From UBA4465 sp002292365 (lineage in GTDB: Bacteria > Bacteroidota > Bacteroidia > Cytophagales > Cyclobacteriaceae), in contig CALSQY010000001.1 of NCBI GenBank assembly GCA_943788615.1, positions 806,001 through 870,000 on the forward strand: 64,000 nt of DNA. Reading direction: 5' to 3'. This document shows, piece by piece, positions 46,126-54,945 of the stretch. The position numbers were made by a program, and so were the translations under genes. The notes under the pieces are model-generated. The model ran no database searches. It was not told the DNA's origin and was given only the letters and a program-made list of their open reading frames with translations. Numbering within the stretch: the first letter of the stretch is position 1; each line of letters starts with the position of its first letter.

Positions 46126-46947
46126 ATGGCAATTAGAAAACTTAAACCAACCACTCCCGGCCAAAGATTTAGGATAGCACCTGTTTTCGACAAGATAACA
46201 GCTGATAAACCAGAAAAGTCTTTAATTTCATCCGTAAAAAGATCCGGGGGAAGAAATAGCACTGGAAAGATGACTGTTCGTAATGTAGGAGGCGGTCACA
46301 AAAAAAGGCTAAGAGACATTGATTTTAAAAGAGACAAGTTCGATATCCCCGCTACGGTCAAATCGATCGAATACGATCCGAATAGAACGGCACGTATTGC
46401 GTTATTGTTCTATGCAGATGGCGAAAAAAGATATATTATTGCACCAAATGGTCTTGAAGTCGAGACCGTGTTGTTAAGTGGTCCGGGCGTGGCGCCAGAA
46501 GTTGGAAATGCCTTACCGCTATCAGAAATACCTCTGGGTACAATCATACACAACATTGAGTTGAAGCCAGGTAAGGGCGGAGCAATGGCAAGAAGCGCGG
46601 GTTCCTATGCGCAGCTAGTTGCTAAGGACGGCAAGTATGTCACCTTGAAGTTGCCCTCCGGTGAAATGAGACTTGTACTATCTACTTGCTCTGCAACCAT
46701 TGGAACTGTTTCTAATAGTGACCACATGAACGTTAGACTGGGTAAAGCTGGACGGAATAGATGGTTAGGTAGAAGACCTCGAGTAAGAGGGGTAGCAATG
46801 AATCCTGTAGATCATCCGATGGGCGGAGGAGAAGGAAAGTCTTCAGGAGGGCATCCACGCTCAAGGAATGGCATTTATGCTAAAGGGCATAAAACCAGAA
46901 AGCCAAATAAATATTCAGACAAAATGATCGTAACTAAAAGAAAATAA
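46126..46947 (+). CDS. rplB: Ribosomal protein L2
   Basis: 273 residues. It contacts the peptidyl-transferase centre and the subunit interface. The functional C-terminal loop is GVAMNPVDHPMGGGEGKSSG, with the conserved His of MNPVDHP. Its stop shares one base with the rpsS start (TAATG). Confidence 0.98.
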   Translation: MAIRKLKPTTPGQRFRIAPVFDKITADKPEKSLISSVKRSGGRNSTGKMTVRNVGGGHKKRLRDIDFKRDKFDIPATVKSIEYDPNRTARIALLFYADGEKRYIIAPNGLEVETVLLSGPGVAPEVGNALPLSEIPLGTIIHNIELKPGKGGAMARSAGSYAQLVAKDGKYVTLKLPSGEMRLVLSTCSATIGTVSNSDHMNVRLGKAGRNRWLGRRPRVRGVAMNPVDHPMGGGEGKSSGGHPRSRNGIYAKGHKTRKPNKYSDKMIVTKRK

Positions 46948-47222
46948 TGGCTAGATCACTAAAAAAAGGACCTTACATAGATTTTCGCCTTGAAAAAAAG
47001 GTCGATGCACTTAATGATAACGGAAAGAAGAATGTGATCAAAACTTGGTCAAGAAGATCAATGATCTCACCTGATTTTGTAGGACATACCTTTGCGGTCC
47101 ACAATGGTAATAAGTTCATTCCTATTATGGTCACTGAAAACATGGTAGGTCACAAGTTAGGGGAGTTTTCACCCACGCGAAACTTCAGGGGTCATATCGC
47201 AAAAAAGGATAAGAAAAGATAA
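46947..47222 (+). CDS. rpsS: Ribosomal protein S19
   Basis: 91 residues. It begins MARSLKKGPYIDFRLEKKV and ends with GEFSPTRNFRGHIAKKDKKR; it sits in the 30S head with S13. Its stop shares one base with the rplV start codon. Confidence 0.97.
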   Translation: MARSLKKGPYIDFRLEKKVDALNDNGKKNVIKTWSRRSMISPDFVGHTFAVHNGNKFIPIMVTENMVGHKLGEFSPTRNFRGHIAKKDKKR

Positions 47223-47701
47223 TGGAGGCGAAAGAAAATAAAAAGATCAAAAAGTCTGTCAGGATCAGAATAGAGAAGGAAGCACAAAAGGAAGCTATAA
47301 AATCAAAATCTGGACGACAAGGTGCCGTAACAGCTTCTCTACGCAATTTTCCATCTGCTCCACGTAAAATGAGGTTAGTTGCCGACATGATCAGGGACCA
47401 ACGGGTAAGTGTGGCACTAAATGTCTTAAAGTTCGACTCCAAGTTTGCTTCAAGTATTTTAGAAAAAGTATTATTATCTGCCATTGCCAACTGGCAGTTA
47501 AAGAATGAGGATGTAAACATTGAAGAGGCTGATTTGTATGTCAAAGAAATATATGTAGACAGCGCTCGGATGTTGAAAAGGTTGCGTACGGCTCCTCAAG
47601 GTAGGGCGCACAGGATAAGAAAGCGTTCCCATCATCTTGCTATTACATTAGATGATCGTAATGCAAAAGTTGAAAATGATAATGAAATGCAAAAAGACTA
47701 A
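47222..47701 (+). CDS. rplV: Ribosomal protein L22 with basic N-terminal extension
   Basis: 159 residues against about 110 in Escherichia coli. The first 40 residues (MEAKENKKIKKSVRIRIEKE and on to SGRQG) are a Lys/Glu/Arg-rich extension before the core, which starts near SLRNFPSAPRKMRLVADMI. The hairpin that lines the tunnel is around LRTAPQGRAHRIRKRSHH. Extensions here are known in Bacteroidota, but this one seems long. L22 contacts every domain of 23S rRNA. Confidence 0.96.
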   Translation: MEAKENKKIKKSVRIRIEKEAQKEAIKSKSGRQGAVTASLRNFPSAPRKMRLVADMIRDQRVSVALNVLKFDSKFASSILEKVLLSAIANWQLKNEDVNIEEADLYVKEIYVDSARMLKRLRTAPQGRAHRIRKRSHHLAITLDDRNAKVENDNEMQKD

Positions 47702-47704
47702 TCG

Positions 47705-48430
47705 ATGGGACAAAAGGTAAACCCAATAAGTTTAAGACTTGGTATCATTAAAGGATGGGATTCTAATTGGTATGGGGGAAAATCATTCGCAGACAACATT
47801 GTTGAAGATCACAAAATTCGGAAGTATCTTCTAGCAAGAATCACAAAAGGTGGAATTTCAAAAGTAGTTATTGAAAGGACCTTGAAAAGGATAACCTTGA
47901 CAATACACACGGCCCGACCGGGTGTCGTGATAGGTAAAGGAGGCTCCGAGGTTGATAAGTTGAAAGAAGAGTTGAAAAAAATCACTGGTAAAGAACTTCA
48001 AATTAATATTTTCGAGATTAAAAGACCTGAATTGGATGCCTTATTGGTAGGAGAGTCTATTGCTCAGCAATTGAAGGCAAGAATTTCTTACAGAAGAGCT
48101 ATGAAGCAAGCCATAGCTTCAGCTATGCGTGTAGGTGCTTTAGGAATCAAGATAAAATGTGCGGGTCGATTGGGCGGTGCCGAGATGGCACGTACTGAGC
48201 AATATAAAGAAGGTGCAATACCCTTGCACACTTTACGAGCAGACATCGACTATGCAGTCTCTGAGGCCCAAACGGTATATGGTAAAATAGGTATCAAAGT
48301 ATGGATTTTTAAAGGCCTCATATTTGGTAAAAGAGATCTTTCTCCAAATATTGGTGTTGCAAATAACACCGGTGGTGGTAATGCTGGTGGTAGAGCTAGG
48401 CCCGATGGACCAAGGAGAAAAAGAAGATAA
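47705..48430 (+). CDS. rpsC: Ribosomal protein S3
   Basis: 241 residues. It forms the mRNA entry site and has helicase-like activity with S4 and S5. The KH domain is TARPGVVIGKGGSEVDKL (about 71-88); the second domain includes MRVGALGIKIKCAGRLGGAE. The C-terminal tail is Gly/Asn/Arg-rich. Confidence 0.97.
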   Translation: MGQKVNPISLRLGIIKGWDSNWYGGKSFADNIVEDHKIRKYLLARITKGGISKVVIERTLKRITLTIHTARPGVVIGKGGSEVDKLKEELKKITGKELQINIFEIKRPELDALLVGESIAQQLKARISYRRAMKQAIASAMRVGALGIKIKCAGRLGGAEMARTEQYKEGAIPLHTLRADIDYAVSEAQTVYGKIGIKVWIFKGLIFGKRDLSPNIGVANNTGGGNAGGRARPDGPRRKRR

Positions 48431-48448
48431 TTTTAAAGATATTAAAAG

Positions 48449-48868
48449 ATGTTACAACCTAAGCGAACAAAGTTTAGAAAAAGGCAAAAAGGAAGGGTTA
48501 AAGGATTAGCACAACGGGGACACTTGTTGTCGTTTGGTACCTTCGGAGTTAAGTCTTTAGAGCCAGGATGGCTGACAAGTCGGCAAATTGAAGCGGCTCG
48601 TATTGCTATGACGCGTGCGATGAAGAGGGAAGGGCAAGTATGGATTAGAATATTTCCAGATAAGCCAGTGACCAAAAAGCCAGCTGAAGTAAGAATGGGA
48701 AAAGGTAAGGGTGCTCCAGAGTACTGGGTGGCATGTGTAAAGCCTGGGACTATATTGTTTGAGGCAGCAGGAGTAAGTCTTGATTTAGCAAAAGAGGCAT
48801 TAAGTTTGGCGGCACAAAAGCTGCCCATTAGTTCAAGATTTGTAGTAAAAAGGGATTATCGAGTATGA
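48449..48868 (+). CDS. rplP: Ribosomal protein L16
   Basis: 139 residues. It begins MLQPKRTKFRKRQKGRVKG and lies near the A site of the large subunit. GWLTSRQIEAARIAMTRAMK and the RMGKGKGAPEYWVACVKPG block are conserved. It overlaps rpmC by 4 nt (ATGA). Confidence 0.97.
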   Translation: MLQPKRTKFRKRQKGRVKGLAQRGHLLSFGTFGVKSLEPGWLTSRQIEAARIAMTRAMKREGQVWIRIFPDKPVTKKPAEVRMGKGKGAPEYWVACVKPGTILFEAAGVSLDLAKEALSLAAQKLPISSRFVVKRDYRV

Positions 48869-49059
48869 AAAATTCTGAGTTAAGAGGTTTAAGTATAGAT
48901 GAGTTGGCAAATAAACTTGCCATTGAAAAAGAGTCATACAATAAATTGACGTTTGCTCATGCCATCACGCCCATTGAAAATCCCATGAAGATTAGAGCAG
49001 CGCGTAAGTTAATTGCAAGACTAGAAACTGAGGTGCGGGCAAAGCAGCTTGTTAAATAA
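48865..49059 (+). CDS. rpmC: Ribosomal protein L29
   Basis: 64 residues, two-helix protein at the tunnel exit next to L23. It begins MKNSELRGLSIDELANKL. It overlaps rplP by 4 nt and is followed by rpsQ after 7 nt. Confidence 0.95.
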   Translation: MKNSELRGLSIDELANKLAIEKESYNKLTFAHAITPIENPMKIRAARKLIARLETEVRAKQLVK

Positions 49060-49066
49060 AGGGTTT

Positions 49067-49321
49067 ATGGAAAGAAATCTTAGAAAGGAAAGAGTAGGTC
49101 TAGTGATAGGCGATAAGATGCAGAAGAGCATCACTGTGGCTGTGGTAAGAAAGGTGAAGCATCCCATGTATGGAAAGTTTGTTCAAAAGACCACCAAGCT
49201 TACAGCCCATGACGAACAAAATGATTGCAATGTTGGGGACACGGTCAAAATTATGGAGACTCGTCCTCTAAGCAAGATTAAGCGATGGCGCTTAGTAGAA
49301 ATAGTAAAAAGAGCAAAATAA
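49067..49321 (+). CDS. rpsQ: Ribosomal protein S17
   Basis: 84 residues from the ATG at 49067 (MERNLRKERVGLVIGDKM); a frame opening at 49049 overlaps rpmC and is not needed. An OB-fold protein that binds 16S rRNA early in assembly. HPMYGKFVQKTTKLTAHDE and RPLSKIKRWRLVEI are diagnostic. Confidence 0.97.
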   Translation: MERNLRKERVGLVIGDKMQKSITVAVVRKVKHPMYGKFVQKTTKLTAHDEQNDCNVGDTVKIMETRPLSKIKRWRLVEIVKRAK

Positions 49322-49322
49322 T

Positions 49323-49691
49323 ATGGTGCAACAAGAATCAAGGCTTAAAGTAGCGGACAACAGTGGGGCTAAAGAGGTACTATGTATTCGCGTTTTAGGG
49401 GGTACTAAAAAGAGATATGCCTACATAGGTGACACGATTGTAGTATCGATCAAATCTGCAATCTCGTCAAGCTCTGTTAAGAAAGGGACAGTTTCAAAAG
49501 CTGTCGTTGTTCGGACCAAAAAAGAGATACGTAGAAAGGATGGATCTTACGTTCGATTTGAGGACAATGCAGCTGTTTTACTAAACGAAAATAATGAGCC
49601 TAAAGGTACCAGAATATTTGGACCCGTAGCTCGGGAATTGCGCGAGAAGCAGTTTATGAAAATCGTTTCATTGGCACCAGAAGTGTTATAA
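49323..49691 (+). CDS. rplN: Ribosomal protein L14
   Basis: 122 residues. It begins MVQQESRLKVADNSGAKEV and lies at the subunit interface; it is the binding partner of the ribosome silencing factor, whose gene (rsfS) is also in this window. The core GTRIFGPVARELRE is conserved. Confidence 0.98.
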   Translation: MVQQESRLKVADNSGAKEVLCIRVLGGTKKRYAYIGDTIVVSIKSAISSSSVKKGTVSKAVVVRTKKEIRRKDGSYVRFEDNAAVLLNENNEPKGTRIFGPVARELREKQFMKIVSLAPEVL

Positions 49692-49693
49692 AC

Positions 49694-50020
49694 ATGGCTA
49701 ATATGAAAAAGATACATATAAAAAAGGGTGATACCGTCAAGATCCTTACAGGTAATGATAACGGTAAAACAGGCAAAGTATTAGAAATAATTACAAGTAA
49801 GTACAGAGCCATTGTTGAAGGAGTGAATATGGTCACCAAACATGTTAAACCTTCAGCTGACAAGCCGGAGGGTGGATTGATCAATACTGAGGCTGCGATG
49901 CACATCAGTAATTTGATGCTAATAGATCCGACATCTGGCGAACCGACGAGAATAGGAAGAAAATTAAATGCTGAGGGCAAAATCCAGCGTTATTCGAAAA
50001 AATCAGGAGAATTTATTTAA
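49694..50020 (+). CDS. rplX: Ribosomal protein L24
   Basis: 108 residues. The KOW motif HIKKGDTVKILTGNDNGKTG is near the N-terminus. It starts assembly of the 50S subunit. A second Met (49703) is an alternative start. It is 1 nt before rplE. Confidence 0.96.
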   Translation: MANMKKIHIKKGDTVKILTGNDNGKTGKVLEIITSKYRAIVEGVNMVTKHVKPSADKPEGGLINTEAAMHISNLMLIDPTSGEPTRIGRKLNAEGKIQRYSKKSGEFI

Positions 50021-50021
50021 G

Positions 50022-50576
50022 ATGGCAATCCCAAGACTAAAAGATAAATATATTTCAGAAATCATTCCTTTGTTAAGTGAGAAGTTTCAATATAAGTCGG
50101 TAATGCAAGTGCCGAAGATGGTGAAAATAGCCATAAACAGAGGTATTGGTGATGCGGTGTCCGACAAAAAATTAGTTGATGTCGGTGTATTAGAGTTAAC
50201 CACTGTTACAGGCCAACAGGCTGTGGCTACGATAGCAAAGAAGTCAGTTTCTAATTTCAAGTTGAGAGAGGGAATGCCTATTGGAGCAAAAGTTACTCTC
50301 CGAGGAGACCGCATGTATGAATTTCTCGATAGATTATTAACCGTGGCACTTCCTCGAGTAAGGGATTTTAAGGGGGTTAAATCGAGAGGATTTGATGGCC
50401 GAGGTAATTATTCCTTGGGTGTACAAGAGCAAATTATATTTCCAGAAATCAGCATTGATAAAATCAATAAGATTGCGGGAATGGACATCACCTTTGTAAC
50501 AACAGCCAAGACTGATGAAGAAAGTTTAGCATTGCTCAAAGCATTTGGTATGCCTTTTTCTAAGGGCAAAAATTAA
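50022..50576 (+). CDS. rplE: Ribosomal protein L5
   Basis: 184 residues from the ATG at 50022 (MAIPRLKDKYISEIIPLL); an in-frame opening at 49968 runs into rplX. It binds 5S rRNA. RGFDGRGNYSLGVQEQIIFP and GMDITFVTTAKTDEE are family blocks. Confidence 0.97.
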   Translation: MAIPRLKDKYISEIIPLLSEKFQYKSVMQVPKMVKIAINRGIGDAVSDKKLVDVGVLELTTVTGQQAVATIAKKSVSNFKLREGMPIGAKVTLRGDRMYEFLDRLLTVALPRVRDFKGVKSRGFDGRGNYSLGVQEQIIFPEISIDKINKIAGMDITFVTTAKTDEESLALLKAFGMPFSKGKN

Positions 50577-50583
50577 TTATATA

Positions 50584-50853
50584 ATGGCAAAAGAATCATT
50601 AAAAGCAAGAGAAAGAAAAAGGGAGCGATTGGTCGCTAAATTTGGTGAAAAGAGGAAAGCATTGAAGGCAGCCGGCGATTACGTAGGTCTAGATAAGTTA
50701 CCAAAAGATTCATCCCCAGTCAGACTCCATAATAGATGCAAATTGACTGGAAGGCCTAAGGGTTACATGAGAAAGTTTGGCTTATCTAGAGTAACTTTTA
50801 GAGAAATGGCATCGGATGGGAAAATACCTGGTATAACTAAAGCAAGTTGGTAA
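50584..50853 (+). CDS. rpsN: Ribosomal protein S14, zinc-free type
   Basis: 89 residues from the ATG at 50584; the frame opening at 50545 overlaps rplE. No CxxC pairs are present, so this is the zinc-independent form. RCKLTGRPKGYMRKFGLSR is the conserved centre. It closes the first half of the spc cluster; a promoter follows before rpsH. Confidence 0.96.
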   Translation: MAKESLKARERKRERLVAKFGEKRKALKAAGDYVGLDKLPKDSSPVRLHNRCKLTGRPKGYMRKFGLSRVTFREMASDGKIPGITKASW

Positions 50854-50892
50854 GTTTAAGTTCGAAATATTTTCTAAATAGAAAACAATAAT

Positions 50893-50900
50893 TAACTTTG
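50893..50900 (+). promoter_or_regulatory. Internal promoter before rpsH (-7 element)
   Basis: TAACTTTG followed by CGTTCCTTTT, 35 nt before the rpsH ATG. The -33 is weak (TTTC or ATTT at about 50869-50874). The downstream string matches that of the other strong promoters in this window. Confidence 0.6.
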
Positions 50901-50935
50901 CGTTCCTTTTCAAGTAGACAAAATTTAAAAATTTT

Positions 50936-51334
50936 ATGGTAACAGACCCCATAGCAGATTACTTAACTAGGATTCGAAATGCCATCGGCGCGAATCATAG
51001 GATTGTGGAGATTCCAACTTCACGTATGAAAAAAGAAATAACCAAACTTTTACATGATCAGGGATATATCGCTAATTTCAAATTTGATAAAGAGGGCCCA
51101 GGGTCAGTAATCAAGATTGCGCTTAAATACAATCCTGAAACCAAGCGTTCCGCGATAACCAATCTTGAACGGGTAAGCAAGCCAGGGCTAAGAAAATATA
51201 AGGGTGCGGGCGATTTGCCGCGTGTCTTGAATGGTTTGGGAATCGCTGTGATCAGTACATCCAAGGGTATTATCACGGACAAGAAAGCCAGAACAGAAAA
51301 CATAGGTGGTGAAATACTTTGTTACGTTTATTAA
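50936..51334 (+). CDS. rpsH: Ribosomal protein S8
   Basis: 132 residues. It begins MVTDPIADYLTRIRNAI and ends with the GILTDKKA-like ITDKKARTENIGGEILCYVY. S8 binds 16S rRNA and in Escherichia coli represses the spc operon; no S8-binding mimic was found. It is the first gene after an internal promoter. Confidence 0.97.
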   Translation: MVTDPIADYLTRIRNAIGANHRIVEIPTSRMKKEITKLLHDQGYIANFKFDKEGPGSVIKIALKYNPETKRSAITNLERVSKPGLRKYKGAGDLPRVLNGLGIAVISTSKGIITDKKARTENIGGEILCYVY

Positions 51335-51343
51335 TTTTTTAAT

Positions 51344-51895
51344 ATGTCGAGAATAGGAAAAGCCCCAATAACCATACCCTCAGGAGTCGAAATAACTGTA
51401 GATGGAGGGGATATAAAAGTAAACGGACCGAAGGGTCAACTGTCCCAAAATATAGGTTCTGAAATTACCGCCTCAATTGAGGCGGGCATATTAACAGTAC
51501 AGAGACCTACAGAGCAGAAGAGACATAAAGCGTTGCATGGTCTATACAGATCTTTAATCTATAACATGGTTACGGGTGTCACTGAAGGATATAGTTGTAA
51601 GCTTGAATTAGTTGGTGTAGGTTACAAAGCAGCGGTACAAGGAAATATATTAGAATTGAACGTAGGGTATTCACATAATATTTTTCTAGCTATACCTTCA
51701 GAAATGACAGTTTCGGCTGAGACTGCAAAAGGTAAAAATCCTATCATTAGCCTTGATAGTAACGATAAGCAACTGCTAGGGCAAGTAGCTGCCAAAATTC
51801 GGTCGCTCAGGAAGATAGAGCCGTACAAAGGCAAGGGAATACGTTTTGTGGGTGAAGAGATTAGGAGAAAAGCTGGTAAGACAGCTGCTAAATAA
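51344..51895 (+). CDS. rplF: Ribosomal protein L6
   Basis: 183 residues. It begins MSRIGKAPITIPSGVEITVD and ends with the conserved EPYKGKGIRFVGEEIRRKAG. It sits near the sarcin-ricin loop at the factor-binding site. Confidence 0.97.
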   Translation: MSRIGKAPITIPSGVEITVDGGDIKVNGPKGQLSQNIGSEITASIEAGILTVQRPTEQKRHKALHGLYRSLIYNMVTGVTEGYSCKLELVGVGYKAAVQGNILELNVGYSHNIFLAIPSEMTVSAETAKGKNPIISLDSNDKQLLGQVAAKIRSLRKIEPYKGKGIRFVGEEIRRKAGKTAAK

Positions 51896-51903
51896 GTAGA
51901 AAG

Positions 51904-52251
51904 ATGGCTATATCAAAGGTTAATAGAAGAATTAGAATTAGAAAAGGTATTCGCAGCAAAATCTCGGGAACGACCTTCGCACCTCGATTGTCAGTGTACA
52001 GAAGTAACCGGGCTATCTACGCACAATTGATCAACGATGAAAAGGGCGAAACGGTAGTCGCTGTTTCATCTAAAGAAATCGGAGTTTCAAACGTAACAGT
52101 GGCAATTTCAAAACAGGTAGGTTTGAAATTAGCTGAAAAAGCACAAACGAGTGGAATAAAAAAAGTTGTTTTTGATCGGGGTGGATATCCTTTTCATGGT
52201 CAAGTCAAAGCAATGGCTGATGGAGCACGTGAGGGGGGGTTAAAATTTTAA
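51904..52251 (+). CDS. rplR: Ribosomal protein L18
   Basis: 115 residues, 5S rRNA-binding. TFAPRLSVYRSNRAIYAQLI and VFDRGGYPFHGQVKAMADGA mark the family. It lies 5 nt before rpsE. Confidence 0.97.
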   Translation: MAISKVNRRIRIRKGIRSKISGTTFAPRLSVYRSNRAIYAQLINDEKGETVVAVSSKEIGVSNVTVAISKQVGLKLAEKAQTSGIKKVVFDRGGYPFHGQVKAMADGAREGGLKF

Positions 52252-52256
52252 AGAAT

Positions 52257-52775
52257 ATGTCACAATCAAATATTAAAATAGTCCGAGCGAGCGATATTGA
52301 TCTCAAAGAGAAGGTTGTTGCTATCAAGCGTGTGGCTAAAGTGGTTAAAGGAGGTCGAAGATTTAGCTTTTCAGCTATTGTTGTCGTAGGTGATGGAAAT
52401 GGAGTAGTAGGTTATGGATTAGGGAAGGCCAATGAGGTGACCGACGCGATAACTAAAGGAATAGATGACGCTAAGAAAAATTTAGTGCGTGTTCCTGTTT
52501 TCAAAGGTACAGTTCCTCATGAAGCCATTGGAAAATTCGGTGGTGGGTTTGTTTTATTAAAGCCGGCATCAGCAGGTACGGGTGTGATCGCCGGTGGTGC
52601 CATGCGTGCGGTCCTTGAGAGTGCTGGAGTTCATGATGTTTTAGCTAAATCTAAAGGATCTTCGAACCCCCATAATGTAGTGAAAGCCACTTTTGATGCG
52701 CTTGCTCAAATGAGAGATCCATTGACCATTGCAAGACAGCGGGGAGTTTCACTAGACAAAGTTTTTAACGGTTAG
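52257..52775 (+). CDS. rpsE: Ribosomal protein S5
   Basis: 172 residues. The double-stranded RNA-binding domain has RVAKVVKGGRRFSFSAIVVV, and the second domain GVIAGGAMRAVLESAGVHDV. It acts in decoding accuracy at the mRNA entry channel. The rpmD start follows the stop with no spacer. Confidence 0.97.
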   Translation: MSQSNIKIVRASDIDLKEKVVAIKRVAKVVKGGRRFSFSAIVVVGDGNGVVGYGLGKANEVTDAITKGIDDAKKNLVRVPVFKGTVPHEAIGKFGGGFVLLKPASAGTGVIAGGAMRAVLESAGVHDVLAKSKGSSNPHNVVKATFDALAQMRDPLTIARQRGVSLDKVFNG

Positions 52776-52958
52776 ATGATGAAAAAAGTTTTAGTAACCC
52801 AAATACGAAGTACTATCAAACGGCCCAAGAGACAAGTGATGACCATTCAAGCACTAGGCCTAGGTAAGCTCAATAGAACGGTTGAAAAGGAGTTAACTCC
52901 CCAAATTGCCGGAATGATCAATAAAGTGAGGCACCTAATAGACTTAAAAGAAGTTTAA
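52776..52958 (+). CDS. rpmD: Ribosomal protein L30
   Basis: 60 residues, present although this protein is missing from several bacterial groups. VTQIRSTIKRPKRQVMTIQA and LGLGKLNRTVE identify it. The next gene begins 1 nt after its stop codon. Confidence 0.95.
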   Translation: MMKKVLVTQIRSTIKRPKRQVMTIQALGLGKLNRTVEKELTPQIAGMINKVRHLIDLKEV

Positions 52959-52959
52959 G

Positions 52960-53409
52960 ATGAAATTAGAATTATTAAAACCTGCAGCAGGATCGATCAA
53001 GAAGAGAAAAATTATTGGTAGAGGTCAAGGATCCGGAAGGGGAGGTACTTCGACCAAAGGTCATAATGGAGCTCAGTCTCGTGCGGGTTATTCACGAAAA
53101 ATTGGGTTTGAGGGCGGGCAAATGCCCTTACAGAGAAGAATACCTAAGTTTGGCTTCAAGAACAATAATAGAATTGCCTCAAAGGCGGTAAATTTAGATA
53201 CGCTCGAATTATTAGCTACGAGTAAGAAACTCAAAAAAATTACTGTAGAGGTCTTGATCCAAAATGGTTTGATAGGAAAAAAAGATGTTGTTAAAGTATT
53301 AAGTAGAGGAGAAATAAAGACGAAGATTTCGGTCACAGTTCATAAGTTTTCAAAGGCTGCGATTGAGGCGATTGAGGCAGCAGGGGGAACCGCAACAATT
53401 ATAGGTTGA
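52960..53409 (+). CDS. rplO: Ribosomal protein L15
   Basis: 149 residues. The Gly-rich arm GRGQGSGRGGTSTKGHNGAQ and RSGYSRK-like RAGYSRKIGFEGGQMPLQRR are conserved. Its TGA stop overlaps the secY ATG by one base. Confidence 0.97.
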   Translation: MKLELLKPAAGSIKKRKIIGRGQGSGRGGTSTKGHNGAQSRAGYSRKIGFEGGQMPLQRRIPKFGFKNNNRIASKAVNLDTLELLATSKKLKKITVEVLIQNGLIGKKDVVKVLSRGEIKTKISVTVHKFSKAAIEAIEAAGGTATIIG

Positions 53410-54722
53410 TGAAAAAATTCTTCAGTACCATATCAAATATATTTTCAATCGAAGAACTGCGAACGCGGATACTTAATACGCTCGGCTTTCTTATCATTTT
53501 TAGACTAGGTTCTTTTATTACCTTACCAGGAATAGATCCATCCAAGCTCGTGGACAATGCAGGAGGTATATTTGGTCTCCTTGATACTTTCTTGGGTGGT
53601 GCTTTCAGTAACGCTTCCATCTTTGGTCTGGGTATCATGCCCTACATTTCGGCATCGATTGTGTTGCAGTTGCTTACCGTTGCAGTTCCTTATTTTCAGA
53701 AACTACAAAAGGAGGGGGATAGTGGTCGAAAAAAAATCAGCCAAATCACAAGAGTATTGACCTTGTTCATATGCATGGCTCAATCGGCAGCTTACTTAAC
53801 TACTATTTCTGCAGATGCAATTGTGTTAAATGGATTTTTCTTTCGAATATCTTCCATGATCATGCTAACTGCAGGAACTGTTTTTTGCATGTGGTTAGGA
53901 GAAAAAATAACTGATAAGGGTATAGGAAATGGTATTTCGATGCTTATCATGATCGGCATTATTTCAAGGTTCCCTGCAAGCATTGTAGCCGAAGCTATGT
54001 CACGTGGGATGAGTCAAATGTTATTCTTTTTTATCGAGATTGTGGCGTTGTTCTTTGTAGTGATGGCTACCGTAGCCCTAGTTCAGGCCATAAGGAGAAT
54101 TCCGGTTCAATATGCTAAGCAAGTCGTTGGTAACAAAGTGTATGGAGGTCAAAGGCAATACATACCATTGAAGGTGAATAGCTCGGGTGTAATGCCAATC
54201 ATTTTCGCGCAGTCTTTAATGTTTTTACCTGCCATGATTGGTGGAATTTGGGCCGAAAATAGTGATACGGCTCAATGGGTAGTCGCGACATTTTCGAGGG
54301 TGGAATCCTGGCAGTACAGCTTGTTATTTGCCATTTTGATCATCGTTTTTACCTTTTTTTACACAGCTATTACGATTAATCCTACGCAAATATCCGACGA
54401 TATGAAAAGAAATGGGGGTTTTATACCTGGAATTAAACCAGGTAAGCAGACCTCAGAATTCATTGATGGTGTTTTGTCTCGAATTACATTGCCAGGATCT
54501 GTGTTTTTAGCTATCATAGCTATTTTGCCCGCTTTTGCTATTTTAGGAGGTGTAAGTAGGGGCTTTGCCCAATTTTATGGAGGTACATCATTGCTCATCA
54601 TGGTAGGTGTCATTCTAGACACACTACAGCAAATTGAAAGTTACTTATTGATGCGACATTACGAAGGAATGATGAAGTCAGGTCGAGTAAGAGGTAGATC
54701 TCAAAATACAGGAACCGCATAA
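53409..54722 (+). CDS. secY: Preprotein translocase subunit SecY
   Basis: 437 residues from the ATG at 53409, which shares a base with the rplO stop. It is the channel of the Sec translocon in the inner membrane, with ten membrane helices. The plug region follows LGSFITLPGIDPSKL, and cytoplasmic loops include GVMPIIFAQSLMFLP and the GFIPGIKPGKQTSEF loop that contacts SecA and ribosomes. It pairs with SecE encoded at 29520. No map gene lies between secY and infA. Confidence 0.98.
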   Translation: MKKFFSTISNIFSIEELRTRILNTLGFLIIFRLGSFITLPGIDPSKLVDNAGGIFGLLDTFLGGAFSNASIFGLGIMPYISASIVLQLLTVAVPYFQKLQKEGDSGRKKISQITRVLTLFICMAQSAAYLTTISADAIVLNGFFFRISSMIMLTAGTVFCMWLGEKITDKGIGNGISMLIMIGIISRFPASIVAEAMSRGMSQMLFFFIEIVALFFVVMATVALVQAIRRIPVQYAKQVVGNKVYGGQRQYIPLKVNSSGVMPIIFAQSLMFLPAMIGGIWAENSDTAQWVVATFSRVESWQYSLLFAILIIVFTFFYTAITINPTQISDDMKRNGGFIPGIKPGKQTSEFIDGVLSRITLPGSVFLAIIAILPAFAILGGVSRGFAQFYGGTSLLIMVGVILDTLQQIESYLLMRHYEGMMKSGRVRGRSQNTGTA

Positions 54723-54940
54723 TGGCAAAGCAAGCATCCATAGAACAAGACGGGACCATAGTAGAAGCACTCTCTAATGCTATGTTTCGCGTGGAGCTTG
54801 AGAATGGGCATGAAGTAATCGCTCATATCTCAGGAAAAATGAGAATGTTTTATATTAAAATATTACCAGGAGATCGTGTGAAGATGGAAATGTCTCCGTA
54901 CGATCTATCTAAAGGTAGAATTGTTTATCGGTATAAATAA
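54722..54940 (+). CDS. infA: Translation initiation factor IF-1
   Basis: 72 residues, OB fold. MAKQASIEQDGTIVEALSNA and ISGKMRMFYIKILPGDRVKM identify it. It occupies the ribosomal A site during initiation. The start codon shares one base with the secY stop (TAATG). Confidence 0.97.
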   Translation: MAKQASIEQDGTIVEALSNAMFRVELENGHEVIAHISGKMRMFYIKILPGDRVKMEMSPYDLSKGRIVYRYK

Positions 54941-54945
54941 TTAAG

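Noticed and set aside
49968..50021. Longer rplE start
   Set aside because: Runs through the end of rplX; the ATG at 50022 begins the conserved L5 sequence.
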